Source of the DNA: Hyphomonadaceae bacterium
GTDB lineage: Bacteria; Pseudomonadota; Alphaproteobacteria; Rhizobiales; Hyphomicrobiaceae
DNA length: 49,040 nucleotides
Assembly: GCA_019747815.1 (NCBI GenBank)
Contig: JAIEQJ010000066.1
Span: 1-49,040 of the forward strand
Reading direction: 5' to 3'
The notes beneath the pieces were generated by a model. It was not told the origin of the DNA and made no database searches. It saw nothing but the letters and a program-made list of their open reading frames with translations. The position numbers and the translations under genes were made by a program. Numbering within the stretch: the stretch's first letter is position 1; every line of letters starts with the position of its first letter. This document shows positions 26,455 through 35,277 of this stretch, piece after piece.

Positions 26455-27153
26455 ATGTCATTCAAGCGATCGACGCTGCGCTACGGCGAAACGCCCGAGC
26501 CGGTCACTCCCTATCAGAAAGCCGCCCAGGTCTGGGATGAGCGCATCGGCTCGGCCCGCGTGCAGGCGCACAACTGGCGCCTGATGGCACTGGGCTCTCT
26601 GGCGTTGTCACTGATCCTGGCCGGCATCCTGCTGTGGATCGGACGGTCGGCATCGACCACGCCTTACATCGTCGAGGTCGATCCGAAAGGCGGAGCACGA
26701 GCCGTCGGACCAGCTGCGGAGATTTACAAGCCGAGCGACGCGCAGATCGCCTTCCACCTGGCGCGCTTCATCGACAACGTGCGGTCGCTGTCGATCGATC
26801 CGGTGGTGGTGCGGCAGAACTGGCTCAAGGCCTACGACTTCGTCACCGATCGGGCAGCAGTCACCCTTAACGAGTATGCCAGGGACAACGACCCGTTCGC
26901 CAAGGTCGGCCGCGAGACGGTCGCGGTCGAGGTGACCAGCGTCGTGCGCGCCTCGGATACCTCGTTCCAGGTGCGCTGGCTGGAGCGCATTTTCGAAGGC
27001 GGGGCGCTCAAGGAGACCAAGCGGCTCACCGGTCTCTTCTCCATCGTCATCACGCCGCCGCGCACCGTCGAGGCCGTGCGCAAGAATCCGCTTGGCATCC
27101 ACGTGCACACCTTCAACTGGTCGCAGGACGTCAATGCGGGAGAGCACAAATGA
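26455..27153 (+). CDS. trbF: Conjugal transfer protein TrbF (VirB8)
   Basis: A 232-residue bitopic protein. The N-terminal cytoplasmic TPYQKAAQVWDERIG leads into one membrane segment (about 44-63) and a periplasmic VirB8 domain starting near YIVEVDPKGGARAVG and including KPSDAQIAFHLARFI. It nucleates channel assembly. It is followed by trbG with a four-base overlap. A diverged copy of its N-terminal 90 residues is fused to the MFS protein 3.4 kb downstream. Confidence 0.95.
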   Translation: MSFKRSTLRYGETPEPVTPYQKAAQVWDERIGSARVQAHNWRLMALGSLALSLILAGILLWIGRSASTTPYIVEVDPKGGARAVGPAAEIYKPSDAQIAFHLARFIDNVRSLSIDPVVVRQNWLKAYDFVTDRAAVTLNEYARDNDPFAKVGRETVAVEVTSVVRASDTSFQVRWLERIFEGGALKETKRLTGLFSIVITPPRTVEAVRKNPLGIHVHTFNWSQDVNAGEHK

Positions 27154-28151
27154 CCAGCTCTCGCGGAATTGCGTCTGCCTCGGTGGTTGCCTTGGCGCTG
27201 GCGGCGTGTGCGACACGCGTGCAGATCCCAGAGATTCCCATCCTCGACAGCCAGGCGTTCAAGGCAGCCAAGCGCGAGCCTGAACAGAAGCCGGCGATCG
27301 AATACGTCGAGGTGCCCAAGCCGCTGCCATTGCCAGGTCAGTTGAAGCCGGTGACGAAGGCGGCGGAGAAACAAAAGGACGAACGGCCACCCAAGGACCG
27401 CGTGAAGGGCGCCAACGAGGCCGCGCGGATCGAGCCGGTCAAGGACGGCTACATCAACGCCATCCAGGTCTACCCATATACCAAGGGTGCCCTCTATCAG
27501 CTCTACGCCGCGGTCAACCAGGTGACCGACATTGCCTTGGAGACGGGCGAGAAGCTGGTCTCGGTGTCGGCCGGCGACACCGTGCGCTGGGTGGTCGGCG
27601 ACACCAGCAGCGGCGAGGGCAAGGACGCTACTGTCCACATCCTGGTCAAGCCGATCGGCGCCGACTTGGAGACCAACCTCGTCATCACCACCGACCGGCG
27701 CACCTATCACCTGGAAATGCGCTCCTCGCAATCGACCTACATGGCGTCGGTGTCCTGGACCTATCCCGCATCCGAGCTGCTGGCACTAAAGAAGCAGCGC
27801 GCAGAGGTGGAGGCAGCGACCACGGCAGTGGCCGATGTCGGAATTAATCTGGAGCAGCTGCGGTTTCGCTACCGCATCGAGGGCGATGCGCCCTGGAAGC
27901 CGCTCCGCGTATTCGACGACGGCGCCAAGGTCTACATCCAGTTCCCGTCCGGCTTGGCGCAGAGCGAGGCACCGCCGCTGTTCGTCATAGGCCCCGACGG
28001 CAAGTCGGCGCTGGTCAACTACCGCGTGCGCGGTACCGCCTACATCGTCGACCGGCTGTTTGCCGCTGCGGAGCTTAGGCTCGGCACGGCTCCTCAGCGC
28101 GTCGTGCGCATCGTCCGCATCGATGCCGTCTGGCGCGAGGTCCAGCAATGA
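27150..28151 (+). CDS. trbG: Conjugal transfer protein TrbG (VirB9)
   Basis: A 333-residue outer-membrane-channel protein. The lipoprotein signal ends in ALALAACATRV, with LAAC as lipobox. The VirB9 domain is seen in VYPYTKGALYQLYAAVNQVT, TVRWVVGDTSSGEG and LRFRYRIEGDAPWKPLRVFD. It forms the outer-membrane core with TrbI. Its ATG overlaps trbF, and its stop overlaps trbI (ATGA at both ends). Confidence 0.95.
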   Translation: MTSSRGIASASVVALALAACATRVQIPEIPILDSQAFKAAKREPEQKPAIEYVEVPKPLPLPGQLKPVTKAAEKQKDERPPKDRVKGANEAARIEPVKDGYINAIQVYPYTKGALYQLYAAVNQVTDIALETGEKLVSVSAGDTVRWVVGDTSSGEGKDATVHILVKPIGADLETNLVITTDRRTYHLEMRSSQSTYMASVSWTYPASELLALKKQRAEVEAATTAVADVGINLEQLRFRYRIEGDAPWKPLRVFDDGAKVYIQFPSGLAQSEAPPLFVIGPDGKSALVNYRVRGTAYIVDRLFAAAELRLGTAPQRVVRIVRIDAVWREVQQ

Positions 28152-29416
28152 CGGACCAAGCATCCGGCCATCAGCCTGGCGACGGCGGCAAAGTGTCGCC
28201 GGAGCAGCTCGAGCTGCGGGCACGGCCGCAACCGGTCACGCGCATCAACCGCAAAGTGTTGATCGGCGGTGCGGCGATCGTGCTGCTGTTCATCTCAGGC
28301 ATCGTGCTGGTGGCGCTCAAGCCGCCGAGCCTGCGAATCTCAGGACCGAACGAGCTCTTCAACGTCGAGCACAAGGCGATCAGCGATGCGCTCGCCAAGC
28401 TGCCGGCCACCTACGAGGGTATGAAACCAGACAAGAAGCCGGAGACCAAGAGCCCACCGACGCTGGCGCCGGGTATCCCGAAGCTGACGGAACCGACCAA
28501 CGATGCGATCGACGAAGCCGAGCGCCTCGAGAAGGCACGCCTGGCCCGCATGGCTGGCCAGGCGCGCGAGAGCGCCGTCTTCTTCCGCCTGCAGCTGAAG
28601 ACGCCGCCACGCGAAACCGTCAAGGCGGAAGTCGTTCCCGATCGCACCCCGAGCACGAAGGTACCCGAAAGCGAGTCAAACAGCCTTTCGTTGCTGCAGG
28701 CATCGCTGCGGGCACGTGCACTCGCAGGAGATGTCGATCTGCAGGCGAACGACCCGACCGAGCAGCTTCGCAAGCTGTCCTTCCTCAGGGCTGGGCCGGA
28801 GAAGGAAATCTACAACCCGCACGGTTTGCAGAAGCCTGCATCCCCTTACCAGCTGATGGCCGGGACGATCATCGCCGCCAGCCTGGTCAGCGGCTTGAGC
28901 TCGGACCTCCCCGGCTTCGTCATCGCCCAGGTGACGGAGAACGTCTTCGACAGTGTCGCTGGCCGGCATCTTCTGATCCCACAGGGCTCCCGCCTGATCG
29001 GCAAGTACGACAACGTTGTGGCCGTCGGCCAGGAGCGCGCCCTTGTGGTCTGGCAGCGCATCATCATGCCGGACGGCACGTCGGTGGTGATCGACAACCT
29101 GCCGGCAACCGACACCGGTGGATACGCCGGCCTTGCCGACCAGGTCGACTTCCATACCTGGAAGCTGCTGAAGGGCGTGGCGCTCGCAACCATCCTTGGG
29201 GTCGGGAGCGAGCTGGCATTCGGCTCCTCGGACAGCGACCTCATCAAGGCCCTGCAACAATCGACGCAGGCGACCACCAACCGTGCCGGCCAGCGTCTGG
29301 TCGAGCGCTATCTCAACGTGCAGCCGACCATCACGGTGCGCCCCGGCTGGCCGCTTCGGGTCATCGTGCACAAAGACATCGTCCTGAGGCCCTATCTCGC
29401 AACCGCCGCCAAGTGA
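28148..29416 (+). CDS. trbI: Conjugal transfer protein TrbI (VirB10)
   Basis: A 422-residue VirB10-type protein. An N-terminal cytoplasmic segment leads to a single membrane helix (about 38-58, VLIGGAAIVLLFISGIVLVA), a Pro-rich periplasmic linker, and the C-terminal beta-barrel domain with YQLMAGTIIAASLVSGL, LIPQGSRLIGKYDN and VRPGWPLRVIVHKDIVL. It bridges inner and outer membranes. In many related operons a DUF2274 gene follows; here DUF736 follows directly after 23 bases. Confidence 0.95.
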   Translation: MTDQASGHQPGDGGKVSPEQLELRARPQPVTRINRKVLIGGAAIVLLFISGIVLVALKPPSLRISGPNELFNVEHKAISDALAKLPATYEGMKPDKKPETKSPPTLAPGIPKLTEPTNDAIDEAERLEKARLARMAGQARESAVFFRLQLKTPPRETVKAEVVPDRTPSTKVPESESNSLSLLQASLRARALAGDVDLQANDPTEQLRKLSFLRAGPEKEIYNPHGLQKPASPYQLMAGTIIAASLVSGLSSDLPGFVIAQVTENVFDSVAGRHLLIPQGSRLIGKYDNVVAVGQERALVVWQRIIMPDGTSVVIDNLPATDTGGYAGLADQVDFHTWKLLKGVALATILGVGSELAFGSSDSDLIKALQQSTQATTNRAGQRLVERYLNVQPTITVRPGWPLRVIVHKDIVLRPYLATAAK

Positions 29417-29439
29417 AACCTGACACGAAAGGAACGACA

Positions 29440-29760
29440 ATGCCAGTGATCGGAACATTCTCGGCGGACAAGGACGGCTATGCCGGCACCATCCGCACGC
29501 TCGCCTTGAACAGCAAGGTCCGCATCCTCGCCAACGACCGCAAGACCACCGACGGCGCCCCGGATTTCCGCATCATGGCCGGCACGGCCGAGATCGGTGC
29601 CGCCTGGCGCAAGACCAAGCAGGGCACCGAAGAGACCTACCTCAGGGTGAAGCTCGACGACCCATCCTTCCCACAGCCGATCTGGGGGGCTTTGCTCGAG
29701 GCCACGCAGGACGGGGTGGTTCGGCTCCTCTGGCAGCGCGATCGGAGGGACGACACCTAG
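29440..29760 (+). CDS. DUF736 domain-containing protein
   Basis: A 106-residue protein, the standard length for DUF736, with MPVIGTFSADKDGYAGTIRT at the start, GAAWRKTKQGTEETYLRVKL in the middle and WGALLEATQDG near the end. The function is unknown; it is a frequent companion of conjugation genes in alphaproteobacteria. A GGAACGA box precedes the ATG. A terminator-like hairpin follows at 29786. Confidence 0.92.
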   Translation: MPVIGTFSADKDGYAGTIRTLALNSKVRILANDRKTTDGAPDFRIMAGTAEIGAAWRKTKQGTEETYLRVKLDDPSFPQPIWGALLEATQDGVVRLLWQRDRRDDT

Positions 29761-29785
29761 CTAGACTCGGGAGCTCAACCCCACC

Positions 29786-29816
29786 AGGGGCGCCCCGAAT
29801 CCCAAGGCGTCCTTTT
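29786..29816 (+). terminator. Terminator-like hairpin at the end of the tra/trb operon
   Basis: A nine-pair stem (29786-29794 with 29806-29814, two G-U pairs) and an 11-base loop overlap a run of four T. It lies 25 bases after the DUF736 stop and 69 bases before the MFS start. Confidence 0.5.
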
Positions 29817-29884
29817 ACCAGCCACTCACATCACCCGACCCCGCTTGGGATTGCGCAGGACCACCCGCTGCACCGGAGAAGCTC

Positions 29885-32227
29885 ATGCTGCAATGGCGCC
29901 TGATCGCGTGTGTGCTGCTGCCATTCGCCGGTGGCTACTATCTTTCGTACCTGTTCCGCGCCATCAACGCGGTCATTGCCGGCGATCTCAAGAGCGAGCT
30001 CGACCTGGGCGCTGCCGACCTCGGGTTCCTGACCTCCATCTACTTCCTCGTGTTCGCTGCCGTGCAGCTGCCCTTCGGCATGCTGCTCGATCGGTATGGG
30101 CCGCGGCTCATGCAAAGCCTATTCCTGCTCATCGCCGGCTTGGGCGCGCTGGTGTTTGCATTGTCCGATGGGCTCATCGGCCTCGTCATCGCCCGCATCT
30201 TGATCAGCGTTGGCGTTGCGACCGCGCTGATGGCGGGCCTGAAAGCCATCGTCCTGTGGTTTCCTCCGGACCGGCTCGCGCTCGCCAACGGCTGGCTGAT
30301 CATGCTGGGTGCGCTCGGCGGTCTGACGGCGACGGCGCCGGCCGAGGTGGTCGTGCAGAGCCTCGGTTGGCGGGGTCTGTTCGCGGTGCTCGGTGCACTC
30401 TCCGCGCTGTTTGCACTGCTGATACTTGTCGCCGTGCCAGAGCGCGCCGGAGTCGCGGCTGTGAGCAAACCCGATCGGGTGGTTCACCTGTCGTCCATCA
30501 TCTGTGATCCACGGTTCTGGCGCCTCGCCCCGCTGTCAGCGACAGGGGTCGCCACGGCGTGGTCGCTACAAGGCCTGTGGGCCGCCCCCTGGCTTGCCGA
30601 TGTCGCGGGCCTCGAGCGCAGCGCTGTCGTGCAGCACCTGAGCCTGATGGCGATCGCGGTCTGTGTCGCCGCGTTGCTGCTGGGGTTTGCAGCCGGCTGG
30701 TGGCGCCGCGCAGGTAAGGACATCCATCTGCTCCTCGCCGGTGTGCTCGGCTTGTCGATGCTCGCCCAGCTGGCGCTCCTGCTCGGCTGGCCGTTATCGA
30801 CACATGTTACGTGGGCCGTCATCGCGGCAGCCGGCGCGGGGACGGTTCTGAGCTTCGCCATCTTGCCAGAGTATTTCCCCAAGGAAGCCTCCGGCCGCGC
30901 CAATTCCGCCTTGAGCCTGCTGCACGTCGGCGGCGCGTTCCTGCTGCAGTACGCCACCGGCCTCATCATAGAGCAGTGGCCTCAGACCGCCGGCAAGTAT
31001 CCCGTCGAGGCGTATCAAGTGGCCTTGGGAACCGCGCTTGCCATGCAGGTAGCCGCTCTGGTCTGGTTCCTCGCAGCGCCATTAGTTCGGCGGGCGCAGC
31101 ATGCTCTGTCAGCGTCCGCATCCATCCGCCGACATGTTGGCAAACCGACTGCGTATGCGCTGGCGCTCGCCGCTTGGAGGCGCGAAGCCGCTCAAGCCCG
31201 CCAGCACGCTGCGAGCTGGCGTATGGCCGCAGCAGCGTCGCTGATCCTGTGCACGGGCCTGGCGGGAGCCCTGTCGATGACCCTCTCGCGCTCGGCTGCG
31301 GCGCGGCACTTCGTGGAGGTGGACCAGACGAAGCGCAACCTCCTCCGTCCTCGCATCGAAGTTGCGTTGTTGCCATCCGATCAGCAAGGCGGCGCATACC
31401 TGGCCACCGCCGATGTGCAGCTACCGCTCCCGCCCGACGAGATGGTCTCGAGTCCCTCTCGCGACCTGAAAGCCGCCGGGCCCACTGGGCTCGAAAACCC
31501 ATCGGCGATCGCAACGGTCGAGCATAGGCAGCCGGAAGGGGCCACAACAGCCAAGGTGTCAGCGCATGTCGATCAAGAGAATGCCACCGAGATTGAGCGA
31601 GTATCCGTTCTGGAGCAGCCAGAAGTTGCGTTTCGCCGACACGGATCGGCACGGCCACATCAGCAACGCCGTGTTCGCCGTCCTGTGCCAGAACGCACGC
31701 ATGGAGCTGCTCTGCGACCGGCAAACGGTGCCCATTCCCGAACACGCGCACTTCGTCATCGCCAGGCTCATGCTCGAGTTCCTGGGCGAGATGCACTGGC
31801 CGGGCGCCGTCGAGATCGGCACGCGCATCGAGCGCGTGGGACGCTCGTCGCTCACGCTCGGACAAGCTCTGTTCATCGAGGAGCGTCGAGTAGCAACTGC
31901 GGAGTCGACAGTTGTTCTGATCGACGGAAGAAGCCGCAAATCGATGCCGCTGGCGCCCGAAACGGTGGAAGCGCTGCTCTCGATAAGCCGCGGATACGAC
32001 CCGGTACCTGCACTCGGCACATCACCGGCTTCCCTCCGTGGCTCAGTTGCCAGAAGTTGACGCGAGCATCCGAAGACTCGCGCAGAGCACGTCAGTCATC
32101 TGGAAGCTGCGATCCGCTGCTGTCCCTTGTGACAGAGGTCAGCGGCTGGCTTTCGGACAGTCTCCCCGACCTTGCCGTCAAGCACGCCGCGTCGCGTGAA
32201 CCTGAGGGCCGGCGACATCCTCGCTGA
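29885..32227 (+). CDS. MFS transporter fused to a TrbF/VirB8-like N-terminal segment; frame runs on over the next gene
   Basis: Residues 1 to about 405 are a 12-helix MFS transporter: GGYYLSYLFRAINAVIAGDL opens helix 1, and FGMLLDRYGPRLMQS is the A-loop between helices 2 and 3. Residues about 422-510 align without gaps to this window's own TrbF (from residue 18). Shared points are the two Trp (positions 10 and 24 of the segment), the membrane helix, VEVD, and a PSD-x-Q motif 16 residues further on; 21 of 59 residues are identical up to VEVD. After about residue 560 the frame overlaps the thioesterase gene for nearly 500 bases and becomes Arg-rich and non-protein-like. The natural stop has probably been lost or displaced. 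The substrate is unknown. The ATG has GGAG upstream. Confidence 0.7.
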   Translation: MLQWRLIACVLLPFAGGYYLSYLFRAINAVIAGDLKSELDLGAADLGFLTSIYFLVFAAVQLPFGMLLDRYGPRLMQSLFLLIAGLGALVFALSDGLIGLVIARILISVGVATALMAGLKAIVLWFPPDRLALANGWLIMLGALGGLTATAPAEVVVQSLGWRGLFAVLGALSALFALLILVAVPERAGVAAVSKPDRVVHLSSIICDPRFWRLAPLSATGVATAWSLQGLWAAPWLADVAGLERSAVVQHLSLMAIAVCVAALLLGFAAGWWRRAGKDIHLLLAGVLGLSMLAQLALLLGWPLSTHVTWAVIAAAGAGTVLSFAILPEYFPKEASGRANSALSLLHVGGAFLLQYATGLIIEQWPQTAGKYPVEAYQVALGTALAMQVAALVWFLAAPLVRRAQHALSASASIRRHVGKPTAYALALAAWRREAAQARQHAASWRMAAAASLILCTGLAGALSMTLSRSAAARHFVEVDQTKRNLLRPRIEVALLPSDQQGGAYLATADVQLPLPPDEMVSSPSRDLKAAGPTGLENPSAIATVEHRQPEGATTAKVSAHVDQENATEIERVSVLEQPEVAFRRHGSARPHQQRRVRRPVPERTHGAALRPANGAHSRTRALRHRQAHARVPGRDALAGRRRDRHAHRARGTLVAHARTSSVHRGASSSNCGVDSCSDRRKKPQIDAAGARNGGSAALDKPRIRPGTCTRHITGFPPWLSCQKLTRASEDSRRARQSSGSCDPLLSLVTEVSGWLSDSLPDLAVKHAASREPEGRRHPR
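31566..32060 (+). CDS. Acyl-CoA thioesterase (4HBT hotdog fold)
   Basis: A 164-residue protein with RFADTDRHGHISNAVFAVLC, the D-x-D-x-x-G-H-x-x-N active-site pattern of 4-hydroxybenzoyl-CoA thioesterase-like hotdog enzymes. MLEFLGEMHWPGAVEIGTRI and TAESTVVLIDGRSRKSMPL follow. It likely hydrolyses a small acyl-CoA thioester; the substrate cannot be read. It lies wholly inside the run-on part of the MFS frame, in a different frame, and its codon pattern is the convincing one there. Confidence 0.85.
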   Translation: MSIKRMPPRLSEYPFWSSQKLRFADTDRHGHISNAVFAVLCQNARMELLCDRQTVPIPEHAHFVIARLMLEFLGEMHWPGAVEIGTRIERVGRSSLTLGQALFIEERRVATAESTVVLIDGRSRKSMPLAPETVEALLSISRGYDPVPALGTSPASLRGSVARS

Positions 32228-32309
32228 GATCTTTGACTACCTCGTATGTCAGCCGGCAAGACTGGAAGCGGCGCGCTCTTTTCTTGCTCGGCGACCTTCA
32301 TGCTCGCCA

Positions 32310-33557
32310 TCAGCCGGACCCCGTCTTGTCCGCCCTGGCCAAATCCCGTTCCCAGCCGAACACTGATCGGCCGTCGAGGTCGGGGGAGCGACCGCGCTCG
32401 CCGGTGATGAAGGCGTCAAGCGATGGTCCCGTCGCCGTGCGCTCGAGCTGCCGCGCCTGCGCATCGAGGCGCTTCAGCGCCTGCATCTCCTCGTCGCGGC
32501 CGAGCTTGGCGTTGCGAACGGCTGATTTGAGGACACGGATGGTCTCGTCATAGACCTTCAGCGGGACGGGATAGGGATGTCGGTCCTTGCCACCATGCGC
32601 CAGCGAGAAACGGGCCGGATCCTGGAAGCGGTACGGTGCGCCGTGCACCACCTCCGCCACCATGGCGAGGGACTGGACCGTGCGCGCGCCGACCCCGGGC
32701 GTCAGCAGCAGTTCGGGAAAATCCACCGGGCCCTTTTCGGCTGCCGCCGCGAGAGTGCCGTGCAGCCGCCGCGTGAACACGCCGCTCGCCCGAACGTCAT
32801 GATGCGCCGGCATCAGCAGATGCGGCAGAGGCGGCTGCGGCGATTCCTCGCCTGAGATAGCCGCGAGCTCCTGGACAATTCGATCGGGACCAAGCGTGCC
32901 AAGCAGGTCCAGTTGCACCGAGCGGGAGGCGGCAGCGCGGCGGTCGGTCAGGTTGATGATGCTGCCCTGGCTCGGGCCCTCGATGCCGGTATGCGGCTCA
33001 TCGACGAAGCTGGTCAGTTCGGCCGAATGCCAGTGGTAGCGGCGCGCCTGGCGCTTGTCGCCATTCATGCCCTGCTGGACTACCGTCCACTTGCCGTCGT
33101 CGGTGACGAAGAAGCCGTGAAGATAGAGCTCGAAGCCGTCCTGCACTGCCGCGCTGTCGACCTTGGCCACCAGACGGCTGGCGCGGGTGAGGGCAGGGGC
33201 GTCGAAGCCGATGCGATCGCCTAGCGCCCTGAGTTCGTCGGGCGTGCGCCGCGAATGCTTGCCGCGCCCGCCGCAGACATGGATGCCCAGTTCGTCCGAC
33301 AGTGGCGCAAGGCCTCGCTTGAGTGCCCCAATGACGCTGGTGGTGATGCCCGACGAGTGCCAGTCCATCCCCATGACCGCGCCGAAGGACTGGAACCAGA
33401 AGGGGTGCGAGAGCCGCCGCAGGAATTCATCGCGGCCGTAGTGGTGGACGATGGCCTGGCAGATCACGGCTCCGAGCATGGACATGCGCTGGCCCAGCCA
33501 TGCCGGCACCCGGCCGCCATGCAACGGAAGATCAGCGCTGCCTGTGCGTCGTGTCAC
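32310..33557 (-). CDS. DUF763 domain-containing protein
   Basis: A 415-residue protein with the DUF763 hallmarks SADLPLHGGRVPAWLGQRM near the N-terminus, SFGAVMGMDWHSSGITTSVIGAL, and VDSAAVQDGFELYLHGFFV, then WTVVQQGMNGDKRQARRYHW. Family members occur in archaea and bacteria; a nucleic-acid-related role has been suggested but not shown. The 249-base gap to the convergent thioesterase holds nothing recognisable. From here to 37.9 kb the genes look chromosomal rather than ICE-borne. Confidence 0.9.
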   Translation of the reverse strand: MTRRTGSADLPLHGGRVPAWLGQRMSMLGAVICQAIVHHYGRDEFLRRLSHPFWFQSFGAVMGMDWHSSGITTSVIGALKRGLAPLSDELGIHVCGGRGKHSRRTPDELRALGDRIGFDAPALTRASRLVAKVDSAAVQDGFELYLHGFFVTDDGKWTVVQQGMNGDKRQARRYHWHSAELTSFVDEPHTGIEGPSQGSIINLTDRRAAASRSVQLDLLGTLGPDRIVQELAAISGEESPQPPLPHLLMPAHHDVRASGVFTRRLHGTLAAAAEKGPVDFPELLLTPGVGARTVQSLAMVAEVVHGAPYRFQDPARFSLAHGGKDRHPYPVPLKVYDETIRVLKSAVRNAKLGRDEEMQALKRLDAQARQLERTATGPSLDAFITGERGRSPDLDGRSVFGWERDLARADKTGSG

Positions 33558-33668
33558 CGGCTCCTTCCATGCCTGATTCGTGAAATTCTAGCAGACAGAT
33601 GGGTGCGTGCGCCGGGCAGGCAAATTCTGCAAGCGCCAGGGCGGGCTACCTCGCCGCCGTACGCAAGA

Positions 33669-35198
33669 CTATGTACCGCAGAATGTCTGGCGCACGACCT
33701 GATCCGGCCTCGGTGGGTCGGCGTAGTGGGCAAGGGTCGCTGGCAGGTCGCCGTAAGGCCTGGCCAGCACCGCGACGAGTTTCTCGAATGGTGCGAAATC
33801 CCGGTTGCTCACGGCCGCCGAGATCGCTTCCTCCACGAGATGATTGCGCGGAATGACGGCCGGATTGGCTGCGCGCATCATCGAGTTGCGCTCCTGTGTG
33901 TCGGCAGTCCCGTCGTCATCCAGCCGGCGGCGCCATCGCGCGGCCCAGGCATCGTAGGCGGCCGGATCAGCAAAGAGTGCGCGGACAGCGGGATCAGCAT
34001 CAGGACCGGAAGCGGCTTCGCACAGGCGCCGGAAGGTCAAGGTGAAGTCGGCCTTATTCTGCGCCATGCGCTCGAGAAGATCCTGTGCGAGCGACAGGTC
34101 CTCGGTCTGCGCCTGAAGCAGGCCGAGCTTGCGCCGAAGGCCCTGGCTGTAAGCAGCCTCAAAGCGAGCGCGGAAGCCATCGAGCGCTTCATTCGCTAGC
34201 TGGACTGCGGCGTCCTTGTCTTCGGCAAGGAGTGGCAGGATCGCTTCAGCGAACCGGGCGAGATTCCAACGGGCGATATGCGGCTGGTTGCCATAGGCAT
34301 AGCGGCCATAGCTGTCGATGGAGCTGTAAACCGTTGCGGGGTCATAGCTGTCCATGAAAGCGCAGGGGCCATAGTCGATGGTTTCACCCGCGATCGACAT
34401 GTTGTCAGTGTTCATAACGCCATGGATGAAACCGACCAGCAGCCATTGAGCGATGAGGTCTGCCTGCCGGGCTGTTACCTGCTCGAGGAGCACCTGGTAG
34501 GGATTCGCGGCGCCGCCCGCTTCCGGGTAGTGACGCGCAATCACGTAGTCGGCGAGATGCCGGATCGCATCCACGTCTGCGCGCACGGCGAAGAACTGAA
34601 ACGTGCCGATGCGGATATGGCTGGACGCCACGCGCGTGAGAACGGCGCCGGGCAGGGGCATTTCACGGCGGACGGTCTCCCCAGTCGTGACAACGGCCAG
34701 AGATCGCGTCGTCGGGATGCCAAGCGCGGCCATGGCCTCGCTGACGATGTACTCGCGCAGGACCGGCCCGAGCGCAGCGCGGCCATCGCCATTGCGGGAG
34801 AAGGGGGTGGGACCTGAACCTTTCAGCTGAATGTCGCGGCGCACGCCATCCCCATCGACAACCTCACCCAGGAGAATGGCCCGGCCATCCCCGAGTTGTG
34901 GCACGAAAGCCCCGAACTGATGCCCCGCATACGCCATGGCGAGCGGCTCGCCCTCGTGCGGCACGCGATTGCCCGCCAGCACCGCGACGCCTTCCCGGGA
35001 TGCCAGCCTTTCGGGGTCGAGCCCTAGCTGCCGGGCGAGTCGTTCATTGAGCCGGATGAGACGAGGCTCGGCAACAGGCGTGGGCGGCAAACGCGCAAAG
35101 AAGCGCTCCGGCAACCGCGCGTAGCTGTTGTCGAAGGGAAAGACGTCGGTTGTGCCGGTTTCGGCGAGCATTGGGGGTCGGACCTCGGTCATCGACAT
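33669..35198 (-). CDS. selO: Protein adenylyltransferase SelO (YdiU/UPF0061)
   Basis: A 509-residue pseudokinase-fold enzyme that transfers AMP to Ser/Thr/Tyr of targets. Landmarks are [35 protein letters not shown], the [18 protein letters not shown] nucleotide-binding region, [20 protein letters not shown] (catalytic D and the metal-binding DYG-like site), and the terminal QTFCGT, where the Cys replaces the selenocysteine of eukaryotic SelO. The frame stays open 200 codons upstream but that part overlaps the recQ-like gene. The start is one of two ATGs two codons apart (MSMTEV). It is transcribed with the upstream RecQ-like gene. Confidence 0.95.
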   Translation of the reverse strand: MSMTEVRPPMLAETGTTDVFPFDNSYARLPERFFARLPPTPVAEPRLIRLNERLARQLGLDPERLASREGVAVLAGNRVPHEGEPLAMAYAGHQFGAFVPQLGDGRAILLGEVVDGDGVRRDIQLKGSGPTPFSRNGDGRAALGPVLREYIVSEAMAALGIPTTRSLAVVTTGETVRREMPLPGAVLTRVASSHIRIGTFQFFAVRADVDAIRHLADYVIARHYPEAGGAANPYQVLLEQVTARQADLIAQWLLVGFIHGVMNTDNMSIAGETIDYGPCAFMDSYDPATVYSSIDSYGRYAYGNQPHIARWNLARFAEAILPLLAEDKDAAVQLANEALDGFRARFEAAYSQGLRRKLGLLQAQTEDLSLAQDLLERMAQNKADFTLTFRRLCEAASGPDADPAVRALFADPAAYDAWAARWRRRLDDDGTADTQERNSMMRAANPAVIPRNHLVEEAISAAVSNRDFAPFEKLVAVLARPYGDLPATLAHYADPPRPDQVVRQTFCGT

Positions 35199-35277
35199 AG
35201 AAATAATGTATGCAGTCGGGGGTTGAGGGCCAATGCGGCATGGCTCGCTTTGCACAGCACCTTGGAAGGCCAGCGGC

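Larger units (their letters stand above)
72..32060. mobile_element. Integrative/conjugative element region (left end outside the window)
   Basis: The stretch from the ardC remnant to the thioesterase carries the maintenance genes, cargo and the full TraG-Trb type IV secretion operon of an IncP-type ICE. No integrase, relaxase, replication initiator or att repeats were found in the window, so the ends are not defined. The right limit is placed where chromosome-like genes begin. Confidence 0.6.
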
